From: Euperipatoides rowelli
Taxonomy: Eukaryota > Onychophora > Udeonychophora > Euonychophora > Peripatopsidae
Direction: 5' to 3' (one strand)
NCBI GenBank assembly: GCA_003024985.2
Contig: PXIH01S0008241.1
DNA length: 11,012 nt
How positions within the stretch are numbered: position 1 is the first letter of the stretch; the number at the start of each line of letters is the position of its first letter. Positions 1 through 8,369 of this stretch are shown here, piece after piece. The position numbers and the translations under genes are program-made. The notes under the pieces were generated by a model that was not told where the DNA came from, did no database searches, and saw only the letters and a program-made list of their open reading frames with translations.

Positions 1-1425
1 ATAAATTGAAGATTTATTCTGTAGGCTTCCTTCAGAAGTCTACACATACACATGCTGTCTACTGGCCTCACTTTCACATTTACCAGACCTAACTAACTAA
101 TAAAAATGCCCACACATACATTACACACCGGGCTCTGATTTATGCATTTTAGTACACCCGTGTTACTGACATTCTTCTTTTAATATTACAAATTTGACCA
201 TTTCCATGTCCTTTATGACATTTGACATTCTGCTTTTATTTGAATAATTAATTAACGCTTTTCTTGTGTAATTAATTGTTTTTTACTTTAGTATATTAAT
301 ATTTTTGTGTACTTAATTAACATTTTGTTTTCGTAGTTAATTTATTTGTTACTAGGAAAAGGAAGCCTGCATGCAGTTTTTCTGGTTAATCATAATCTAT
401 TGAAATCTGTTTTAATTGATAAAAGTATTGGATATGCATTACCTCTGCTAAATGTAATGGAAGGTTTGGGGGAATATTCCAGATTCTGTTTCTGCCAAAG
501 ATGGCCACCACCTAGAATCATTTATCAATAATTTAATTCTTTGTCATGTGGATTTATATTTAAGTTGTATATCCAGTTCCATATACCCATATACTGTATA
601 TTTGAGGTTTAGTGTTATTGTAAACTGTGAGGCACATAAGTCTGAGTTATGGTCATGGTAGCCTTAAAAGGCTTGGCAATCTAGTAATTAGACCAATACA
701 ATATGATTGCATTGATAAATACTTGATATTTTTTTGATTTAGAAGCTTTATTTGCTAAAGTGAATCTTATTGGATGGTGGCCATTCGATTGCATAATTAA
801 CTTCAATAACCAAGGCTTTAATTTCAGTTTGATTTTGTGTGCTGACAGCTCTCATTGAGTATAAATTTTATTGATAGTTGTTGATAAGAAAGATAATATC
901 ACTAATTTTAATATTATTTTATGACAAGTCATATGCAATCTGTTTCAAGAGTGGACACAATTAATTAATGATTGCATTTCTAATCTTCATCCAACGTAAC
1001 AATTCTAGGGTTTAATAAGCTTTAGATGCATTAGGCGTACGAGGATTGTACTATATATTGTCTTGCATCTGAATGGTTGCTGAAGAAGCTTTTATTTAGC
1101 ATCTTTACAAGAATAGAGGTATTTTTGCACTCTGATATTGTCTTTGATTATTCTGTGGCATTTTGAATCTTGCTCAATATTAATAGGAAGAGTTAACACT
1201 GAACACGTGTCATCTAAATGGTAATGATGTTGGATCCAAATGTTACATTAATCACAGTTGAGTTTTCATCCTGGTTTTCATTAAGATTGATATTATTATT
1301 TGGAGGAATGATGTGTAAATAATCTGCTACTGTTTAACATTTATTGTTTATTTAATTCNTACATTAACTTGTTTAATTAACCTTCATCATACCAACTTCT
1401 AAGACTATACACAGAATGCCAAGGT
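1..1425. other. AT-rich non-coding DNA, no gene seen
   Basis: I see no exon with conserved protein content on either strand in this stretch. The longest open frame starts near 346 on the plus strand (61 codons) and has no recognisable motif and no splice context. The sequence is dominated by A/T runs with repeated TTAATTAA strings near 246-345. One undetermined base lies at 1359. It may be intergenic, or part of a long intron of the minus-strand transporter gene at the right edge; the sequence does not decide this. Confidence 0.6.
248..343 (+). repeat. Imperfect direct repeat of about 31 bp
   Basis: TTAATTAAC begins at 248 and again at 313. Both copies continue through a T-rich segment to GTA, then a second TTAATT, ending near 278 and 343. 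The copies are 65 bp apart and differ by several substitutions and a small indel. In such AT-rich DNA this may be a decayed minisatellite or a chance resemblance. Confidence 0.35.
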
Positions 1426-1443
1426 GGGGCGCAAGTGCACCCC
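1426..1443. repeat. GC-rich palindromic motif, copy 1
   Basis: GGGGCGCAAGTGCACCCC is an 18-bp imperfect palindrome (four of its positions break the symmetry) standing out from strongly AT-rich surroundings. Related strings occur at 2148-2165 and 2321-2336, all ending in TGCACCCCA. Read inward, this copy and the second form an 18-bp inverted pair with about 15 matches, so they could be the termini of a small, roughly 0.74-kb non-autonomous transposon. No target-site duplication was found. Confidence 0.4.
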
Positions 1444-2147
1444 ACAATATTTATTGAGTGTATTATACAATAAACCTTAAAATATACAATAAGGATTGAT
1501 AATGATTTATTAAGTAAAAGTAATCATATTACCAAATATATTTATTTCATTTAAAAAGAAACTATAAAAAAATCATTAAACAATTACCGTACTACATTTA
1601 TAATTATGAATAAGAAATATTTACAAACTATATGCATAAGAGGCAAAATATTTAAACTTTTTTTGAGATTTAAAATTACACTAGTGTAATCCCAGCATTT
1701 TTTTTTTTACCTCGCCTTATCTTAAATTACACATATAAAAATGGAGACAGGAAGTAAACAACTCTGTGTCTCATTAATCTTTAGAAGAGGGAAAAATTAA
1801 TAGTTGTAACAAAATTTTCTCAATAGGGAGAATTTTTTTTATCTTTTTCCTTATTCTAAAATTAAAGATTAGATAGAAGAAAAAAAATAATAATAAAACT
1901 AAAACATTAATCAAAACGGATTTAAATATTTAAAAAAAATCATGGTTACAACAAAGCCTTTTGGCATAATGTTGACGTTAGCATTATTCACACAAAGATA
2001 TCTAAGAGACTGGGTTTGTGAAACTTATAAATCTGATTAAATGCAAACTGTACCAAATATTTCCATTTTATGTATTATGATAGACATGTTGTATTTGTCT
2101 AAAAATATGTAAATTTAATATTAAATTAATAACTCTAAATACAAAGA
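1444..2147. other. AT-rich segment between palindromic motifs
   Basis: About 0.7 kb of very AT-rich DNA with several A runs and no coding signal. It lies between two of the GC-rich palindromic motifs and could be the body of a non-autonomous mobile element, but nothing inside it identifies a family. Confidence 0.3.
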
Positions 2148-2165
2148 GGGGGGCATCTGCACCCC
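2148..2165. repeat. GC-rich palindromic motif, copy 2
   Basis: GGGGGGCATCTGCACCCC shares the GGGG..GCA..TGC..CCCC architecture of the motif at 1426-1443 and is again an imperfect palindrome in A/T-rich DNA. Confidence 0.4.
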
Positions 2166-2320
2166 ATGACACAAATGATGCTATAAGAACTAAAATCTAT
2201 AAGAAAAATCAAAGGATTATATTAAAATATGAATTATAAATCAATAATTGGTACATTAACTAAGGGATAGTATTTTAATTTTAAAAAAATATAGTAGTAT
2301 AGCACCATAAAAGGAAATAT

Positions 2321-2336
2321 GGTGTGCCTGCACCCC
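2321..2336. repeat. GC-rich palindromic motif, copy 3
   Basis: GGTGTGCCTGCACCCC is a shorter and more degenerate relative of the motifs at 1426 and 2148. It shares the CTGCACCCCA end with copy 2, in the same orientation and about 170 bp further on. Confidence 0.35.
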
Positions 2337-2819
2337 AATTGGTACTATGACGGTTAAACTCATGGAAAAAATAGATATATCCGATAGTACATTGTTACAG
2401 CTTATACCTGAAATAGATGGGATACAAAGTAACAATAATATGATAATTTTATAATAGAATGTACTTACGACATAAAGGACTCAGGACAAATCCAAGTAAT
2501 AATGTTGCAAAGAATCCCAACATTGGGAAATGGAAATAGGATATTCTATACATTATATTAATGCCTTCATATCTAAATTAAAATAAAGTCAAAGATATAT
2601 TAGAATATATTATTATTAAATCACTAAAAGTAAGATATCAAAACGGGCAAAAGAACTTCAATATGTGATATCTTTGATATAACACATATTGAAGCTTCAG
2701 GAATACTACTTCACTAAAATACCTCAACATTTGTTGCTTGTAAACAGTACATTTTATACATTCACAATTACAGTTGTAATAAAATGTAATGTTGCTATGG
2801 TTAATTTATGAGACAAGCG
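2337..2819. other. AT-rich non-coding DNA
   Basis: No coding signal was found on either strand. The one structured feature inside it is the hairpin at 2656-2694. Confidence 0.5.
2656..2694. repeat. 39-nt near-perfect hairpin
   Basis: CTTCAATATGTG at 2656-2667 pairs fully with CACATATTGAAG at 2683-2694. Inside it, ATATC (2668-2672) pairs with GATAT (2676-2680) around a TTT loop, with an AA bulge at 2681-2682. That gives 17 base pairs with one bulge. The stem is shorter than a typical animal pre-miRNA, so a cruciform or the core of a small palindromic element is at least as likely. Confidence 0.6.
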
Positions 2820-3250
2820 ACTACTAAGTGCCTCCACCGTTCAGTTTTATTTTATTTTTTTGTAATTCGATACAATTCTATTTTAAAAAAAGATTTCTAA
2901 CCTTAACCCGCCCCTGAACCAATGGCTATAAAGAACCTCTGGCCTAAATACTACCCTGACCTGCTGGCTAAAGTCATTACCCCCCCTCCCGAGTATGAAA
3001 AATGTGCAACTACAAGCTTTATTTTTTAGATTATGCCCATTAACGATCATGGAGAGATCAATAGAGACTATTAGCTGACCCTGTTTGTGTATTTGCAACC
3101 ACTGCGCATGACGGAGTAAAATGGATAGCTGTGTTTTTTTTTATAATTTATAGTCCTAATCTTCATCACATCATGAACCCCAACATCTACTACTTATTAA
3201 ACCCAACCCTATGCCCTAACCCTATGATAATCAAGAGGGGCAATAAACCT
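2820..3250. repeat. GC-richer block, probable old repeat with telomere-like strings
   Basis: This block is visibly richer in C and G than its flanks. It contains C runs (2980-2989), TAACCTTAACCCGCCCC-like text near 2900, CCCAACCCTATGCCCTAACCCTA near 3200-3226, and TGCGCAT near 3105. The CCCTAACCCTA strings resemble degenerate TTAGGG telomere-type repeats, which also occur inside many dispersed repeats. A 71-codon open frame on the minus strand (2883-3098) has no recognisable domain and is not called as a gene. Confidence 0.3.
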
Positions 3251-3418
3251 TTTTAACCGTTTTTTGGTGATTTTGACACAATTTCCTTCAGCTATAATAA
3301 TAGTTTCATTTTAAGATTAATTTTGAAATAATTAGAGAGGCTATTAAATTGATGAATAAAAGGGTGTCACCAGGCTGGATGGGTTAACATTGATAATACA
3401 GTATATAAGAAATTTTAA

Positions 3419-3420
3419 TA
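3419..3420. other. Candidate TA target-site duplication, left
   Basis: TA lies directly before GTGGGGCTGG, where similarity to the right arm begins. Its partner is at 7980-7981. A two-base match in AT-rich DNA is weak evidence by itself. Confidence 0.35.
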
Positions 3421-5300
3421 GTGGGGCTGGAAAGCAAAAAAAAAATTCACTTCTGGCAGAGAAGATTCCCTTTAGGGGGCTTATACTACATCCACTTCTG
3501 AATGTAAAAAGCCCGAGACCCCAAGTTTTGAAGCTGTCATTGGTCTTTCATGACATCATAAAAATGGCAGTCACAATTAAAATTCTATTTTTGAACCCCC
3601 CACTACTTTTTACAGTTATTTATCCTATCTAGCAGCTTATTTTCAAACAAGTTTGAGTTGAACACTCTATTGCAATATGAAATTGAAAAGATCCAAATTC
3701 CTCATATATGTATAAATATGGTGGCCAATTTAGCTGCCAAAAGTCGAAAAATTAGCCTTTCAGCTAAACAATCATATTTGGTTACAAATAATATGTTTTT
3801 TTGGATATAGAATTCAGTGGTGGTACCAAAATAGTGACAGATAATTCTAGAAATAACAATAATCATTTTGATAAATAGTATATTTTATTTTACACACTAA
3901 CATCCACAATTAGGAATTAGCCTACAGCTGAAAAATGAAGTAGGAATTATACAGCTAATACTTTTTTTGATAAATAGGTTGTGAATTAACTAAGTTTCTC
4001 TAAAATAAACTGTTAGGTTTACCAAATTAGTCCTATCACTTCATTCTATCATTGGGAAATGTGATTGTATCCTTTATTAAATCTCATTTTAATACCTACC
4101 CTTATATGACCATAACTGGGTACATCATCATCCATTTCTTTAGCATTTGCATGAAGACAAGTTTTTCACAGCTTTTTGTGACATCTGGAATAGTTTGACC
4201 TCAGTATCAGATATCCTTCATCAGATTTTTTCCACCCACAAGTTTCTTGTGATGGAGATTTGAAGTTTTATTTTAGAGAATGCCTCCACTTTAGAGCTTG
4301 TAGAGTAGCTCGCCTCACATGCTGAAGAAGTATAATATCAATGGGTGGTATGTGCTCAATGGCCCTATTATTTTTGGTGAACAGAAAATGGCTACAGTCA
4401 TTGACAGTGTTCAAGTGTGATGTTATATCATATAGAACAACAACAAATCTTTGGACTCTATGCATAAGAGACTCATCATCTGAAGACTTGTTTGTCAACA
4501 ACTTTTCAAAAGCACTGTTGAAACTAGGTAGGCCAATTCATGCATTCCAAGCTCCTTTCTTACCTATACCACTGAATGCAGGAACAGTAGCACATCCTGT
4601 GATTGAATGGAAGATTGCCAGTTTTTTACAGATCTCAGGTGACAGTTGAAACAGCATATCATAAACAACAATCACTTGGTGTTTCCCATACCAAAATCAA
4701 TCCAAACTTCTTGAATATTTTCTATTTCTAAAAAACAGATACTGATTAAACAACAACATCTGAATCCACAATATGCATACTGATGCAGTCATGACCATTA
4801 CCAGATGCATGCTTCACATCAAGAAGGCAGCCATCCGCTTCTTAATGCCATGATGGTGAAATACTGGTTACATCTAACGCTGCTCTAGCTGAAATAACTT
4901 TGTCATCAATGTGTACACAATCGTCTTTCCTTCATGCTGTTCACCATAAGATGTTGCCAAGAAGTGAAATAGATGTTCTTTGTTCTCATTTACTCATAGG
5001 AATCATTGTACTTCTTCGGGGATGTTGTGGAGGCATCACTAGTATCTGACTTACTTTTCCTCTTTACTGGAAAGTGTCAGCCTTCAGGGATGCATGACTA
5101 TAGTCTATATCTATCAATCACCACATCAATTTGTGTCAAGTTGTGCAATAACCTATAAATGTATGGCTTGAATATGTTGTTATAGTAGTCCACAAAATTA
5201 ATGTTTTTGCTTTCATTGAAGTTAATAATTGCACTATTATTGCACCATTTTATACAGCTGTTGTAATATTTTTGTTCTTATGTTTGTGTTTCTTGTGGTT
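3421..5300 (+). repeat. Left arm of the long inverted repeat
   Basis: This arm is the reverse complement of about 6155-7979 with small indels. In the outer part, 3447-3599 against the complement of 7792-7944, I count 17 differences in 153 bases (89 percent identity). Further in, over the HEEAD-to-DSD coding stretch, about 18 of 101 bases differ (82 percent). The outer 0.7 kb is non-coding terminal sequence; the inner 1.15 kb is the broken gene on the minus strand. Similarity fades near 5300, just past the region coding for the LDGA motif. Confidence 0.8.
4130..5265 (-). pseudogene. Broken copy (3' half) of a FEN/PIN-like multicopy animal gene
   Basis: Read on the minus strand, this region encodes, across several frames, the second half of the same protein as the plus-strand copy at 5333-7300. 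Visible pieces in order are: an LDGA-like segment (about 5227-5262), NFVDYYNNIFKPYIYRLL followed by QIDVVIDRYR (about 5105-5210), a WH*EADG box at 4833-4850 with a stop where Glu is expected, DSDVVV at about 4752-4766, a GC.T..AFSGIGKKGAW box, and a 77-codon open stretch (4268-4501) containing RFVVVLYDITSH and EHIPPIDIILLQHVRRA. A TCGWKKSDEGYL-like tail follows. The E..D and D-S-D residues suggest a FEN1/XPG-type metal site; this is inference. No promoter or intact frame is present, and the 5' half is absent. Confidence 0.75.
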
Positions 5301-6154
5301 TCAAATTGTTTGTTGTTACTCTCAACAGGATATGTCCTTGGACAATTGCTTTGGATGCTGTGCATTATTCAAGCTAGTTGCCACTGTTTGTGCATGATCT
5401 GGAAAAAATACCTGGCAAGCATCCTGATGTATATGCAGATTATCTACAAGGAAAATTCACAAGCAATAGAACCGCATCTGTATTTTTTGATATTTCTAAT
5501 GACCAGTTCCATGAACAAGACAATAAGAAGATTAAATGTGATGGTGGAGCATTAGGAATCCATACAATGAAGCTGCTCTTCTTAAATGGGAAATATCAGG
5601 TGGATATTTCCAGGATTATTACAAAGTTTGAGGATGTTTGCTCCATTGGATAGAAAACTTACATCATGAAGACTCACAAGCATTTTAAAACTGATTTAGG
5701 ACTCATTTTGAGTGGGTGTTAAGTTTAGTAACTGAGGAAGGAATCACTTTGAAAGGATTCAACTAGTTTCCATTGGCAGTAGAAAGTTGAGAGCTCAGAG
5801 GCTGTTCTTAAGGTTGGAAAAGCATACTCAGATGTATCATATATTAAAACATTGCCAATAATACATTGAACATCACCTAAACAGTACTGAACATTCTATT
5901 CATGATAATATTTGAAGAAATAATGTTATCTTCAATGCTCCAATAATGGTTAGACCAAAGTCAAAGACAAATATAAATGAATTGTGAAGAGTTTCTAGTA
6001 TATTCTACAAGATGTATGTCGCTTCTCAAAACAGAGAAACAGATGTCAAAAAAAATTTCTCCCATGAAAATGAGCCTTTTCCACCTTCCATATCTGAAGG
6101 TGGATGATTGAGAAAATCAAGCAATACGGCTGATATTGCACACTGTTTAGAAAA
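5301..6154. other. Spacer of the palindromic element
   Basis: This part has no counterpart in the opposite arm. It carries the N-terminal half of the plus-strand gene copy: the segment around HPDVYADYLQGKF and FHEQDNKK, an HHEDSQAF segment in another frame near 5662-5685, and SHENEPFPPSISEGG near 6060-6104. Between about 5780 and 6040 the reading frame is too damaged to follow. Confidence 0.6.
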
Positions 6155-7300
6155 TTACTTGAAAGAAACCAATAGAAACATAAACATAAGTACAGTAACA
6201 AAAACTTAATACAGCATCTGTACTGGATGGTGCAGCAATATTGCACTTATTAACTCCAATTAAAGCAAATTGACAGAAATTGATGTGGTGTTCAATAGAT
6301 ATAGTCAATCATCCCAGAAGGCTGACACCAGCCAATCAAACAGAACAACAGTAAATCAGATACTAGTGACACCATCCACAACAATCCCAAGGAATTACAA
6401 TGAATTCCTTCGAATAGATGAGAACAAAGAACATCTATTTAACTTCTTGGCAACACATCGTATGGGTGAACAGTACAGAGGAAAGATGATTGTGTGCACA
6501 CATGATGACAAAGTTATTTCAGCTGGAGCAGAGTTAGATGTGATATGTATTTGACCCTCATGGCATGAAGAAACAGATAGCTGCTTTCTTCATGTGAACC
6601 TTTCAGCTGATTTTGGTCATGACTGCATCAGCATGTGTACTGTGGATTCAGATGTTGTAGGTCGTCTGTTTTTTAAGAAATAGGAAATATTCAAGGACTT
6701 TGGATTGAGTTTGGTATTAGAAAACACCAAAGACTGATTGTTGTTCATGATCTGTGTTCTCAACTTTCACAAGAGATCTGTAGAAATCTGCCAATCTTTA
6801 ATTCAACCACAAGATGTGATACTGTTTTTGCATTCTGTGGTACAGGTAAGAAAGAAGCTTGGGAAGTATGGATGACCTTCCCTAGTATCAACAATAATTT
6901 TAAACAGTTGACAAAAAGTCTTCAGATGATTAGTCACCTAGACTATACATACAGCCCAAAGATTTGTTGTTTTTCTACATGATATAACATCACACTTCAA
7001 CAGTGTCAAAGACTGTAGACGTTTTATGTTCATCAAGAAGAAAAGGGCCATAGAGCACCACATGTGGTGAGCTATTCTACAAACTCTTATGTGGCGGTAT
7101 TATCTAGAAAAAGACACAATTTCCATTACCAGATCCTTGTGGATGGAAAAAATTTGATGAAGGATATCTTCCACTGTGATCAACCATTTCAGATGTCACA
7201 AAAAGCTGTGAATACTGGTGACATTTGACTGAAAAAAAAAAACAGTGTGTTTTATGCAAGTGCACCGGTACCCAGTTATTCTCATGTATGGGTATTCTTC
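5333..7300 (+). pseudogene. Broken near-full-length copy of a FEN/PIN-like multicopy animal gene
   Basis: The motifs run in order through shifting frames. ALDAVHYSS, a stop at 5375, then HPDVYADYLQGKF and FHEQDNKK (5378-5653). HHEDSQAF and FEWVLSLVTEEG (about 5650-5775). SHENEPFPPSISEGG, stop, LRKSSNTADIAHCLENYL (6060-6155). ASVLDGAAILHLL (6211-6255). IDVVFNRYSQSS through IPRNYNEFLRIDENK (6270-6554, 94 codons). HEETD at 6564-6578 and DSDVV at 6645-6659. LWIEFGIRKHQRLIVVHDL, then CDTVFAFCGTGKKEAWEVW (6701-6870). FVVFLHDITSHF near 6960. Lastly QCVLCKCTGTQLFSC, a Cys-rich tail (about 7240-7290). I recall this motif set from numerous unannotated animal proteins, but know no assigned function. HEEAD...DSD spacing is like FEN1/XPG nucleases. 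At least three frame changes and several stops make it non-functional. TCTCAACAG before 5330 could be a splice acceptor. Confidence 0.75.
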
Positions 7301-7979
7301 ATGAAATATTTAATAGAAGATATGCTCACATCACCCAGTGATAGAATGAAGTGTTAGGATTAATTTGGTAAACCTAGCAGTATATTTTGTTGAAACTTAG
7401 AACCAGTTTATTTCACAACCTAATTATCAAAATTATTAGCTAAAATTCATTGTTCAGCTGTAATTCCTAATTTTGTATGATAGGTGTAAAATAAAATCTA
7501 CCAGTTATCAAAAAGGTTAGTTATTTCTGGAATTATCTGGCACTATTTTTGGTACCACCACTAAATTCTATACCATAAAAAAAATAAAAACACCACAAAA
7601 ACATATTATTTGTAACCCATAATAATTGAAAGGCGTTTTTATTTTTTTTTTGGCAGCCAAATTGGCCACCATTTTTATCCATATATGAGGAATTGGACAT
7701 TTTCAATTTCATATTATCACAATAGAGTGTTCAACTCAAACTTGTCTGAAAATAAGCTGCTAAACAGGAAAAATAACTGTAAAAAGTAGTGGGGGTTCAA
7801 AAATAGAATTTTAATCGTGACTGCCATTTTGATGACATCATTATAGGCCAATGGCAGCTTCAAAACTTGGGCTCTCAGGCTTTTTATATTCAGGAGTGCA
7901 TGTAGTATAATCCCCCTAAAGGGCATGTTCTCTGCCAAAAGTGAAATATTCAGCCACTTTGACTCCTTTCCAACCCCAC
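6155..7979 (-). repeat. Right arm of the long inverted repeat
   Basis: Reverse complement of 3421-5300. Relative to the left arm it lacks a 66-nt segment at about 6268, in frame, which in the left arm encodes the stretch around NNIFKPYIYRLLHN. It also lacks roughly 30 nt near 7060, around the EHIPPI stretch. Outside the gene, 7300-7979 is terminal non-coding sequence and matches left-arm 3421-4100. Confidence 0.8.
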
Positions 7980-7981
7980 TA
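7980..7981. other. Candidate TA target-site duplication, right
   Basis: TA directly follows the terminal CCCCAC of the right arm, matching the TA at 3419-3420 before the left arm. Confidence 0.35.
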
Positions 7982-8349
7982 TGACCCAATCATATTTAAA
8001 ACATTTTATGTCGAATATTAATGAAATTGCCGTCAAGTTTATACCCAAATCTTTGTGTTTAATGTAAATTTAATGTTGAAACTTAAAAATAATACTAACT
8101 TGCCTGAAGGTGCCCCTTAAGTCAATCTAATTCACCCTTCAGTATAATAGATCCTGAAGCTAAGATTTTCTCTCGAATTTTGCTAGAAAAAAATAAATAT
8201 ACAGCAAAGATCGTCCAAAAAAAAAAAACCACAACGTTTATGTATTCAATTAATGTCAGATCGATACTAGGATACTGCTATTACTATATTTCTTAAGGCT
8301 ATTAACACAATAAGCAACAAAAGAATTAAAAAATATGGGGCTAATACTT
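7982..8349. other. AT-rich non-coding DNA between the two mobile elements
   Basis: No coding signal is seen. It contains the left partner of the short inverted repeat (8106-8124) and a 12-nt A run near 8218. Confidence 0.45.
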
Positions 8350-8369
8350 TGTGACCTAAGGGCACCTTT
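8106..8369. repeat. Short inverted repeat pair, 227 bp apart
   Basis: GAAGGTGCCCCTTAAGTCA at 8106-8124 is complementary to TGACCTAAGGGCACCTTT at 8352-8369, with two mismatches and a one-base gap. It could be the ends of a small MITE of about 0.26 kb. The similarity does not extend clearly inward and no target duplication was seen. The right copy also overlaps the start of the LINE reverse-transcriptase remnant, so coincidence is possible. Confidence 0.35.

Larger units (their letters stand above)
3421..7979. mobile_element. Large palindromic (foldback-like) mobile element, decayed
   Basis: Two long inverted arms (about 3421-5300 and 6155-7979) flank a spacer of about 0.85 kb. Both arms start, read inward, with GTGGGG(C/T)TGGAAAG, and similarity stops sharply outside this point. 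A TA dinucleotide sits immediately outside each end (3419-3420 and 7980-7981), as expected for an element with TA target duplication, although TA is common in this DNA. Each arm carries a broken copy of the same nuclease-like gene pointing outward. The structure could be one element that was duplicated into a palindrome, or two related elements joined head to head with the left one 5'-truncated. No transposase of a family I can name was recognised. Confidence 0.7.

Noticed and set aside
21-43. Short hairpin GTAGGCTTC / GAAGTCTAC
   Set aside because: Nine-pair stem including a wobble; too short and isolated to interpret.
346-531. 61-codon open frame on the plus strand
   Set aside because: No recognisable motif, no ATG with good context, no splice context and no counterpart elsewhere; this length is expected by chance.
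2883-3098. 71-codon open frame on the minus strand in the GC-richer block
   Set aside because: Low-complexity tail, no known domain; lies in probable repeat DNA.
3390-3632. 80-codon open frame in the left arm with a similar frame at 7717-7989 in the right arm
   Set aside because: The shared protein-like text follows from DNA similarity of the arms. Differences are not concentrated at third codon positions (8/3/6), so coding is not supported.
4341-4649. 102-codon open frame on the plus strand in the left arm
   Set aside because: Antisense to the gene remnant, whose family motifs read on the minus strand; a shadow frame.
5229-5555. 108-codon open frame with a hydrophobic start, membrane-protein-like
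   Set aside because: It crosses the arm/spacer junction and overlaps in another frame the segment with clear family motifs (HPDVYADYLQGKF, FHEQDN).
6081-6103. Perfect 8-bp stem CCACCTTC / GAAGGTGG with a 7-nt loop
   Set aside because: It falls inside the family segment encoding FPPSISEGG, so the coding history is the simpler explanation.
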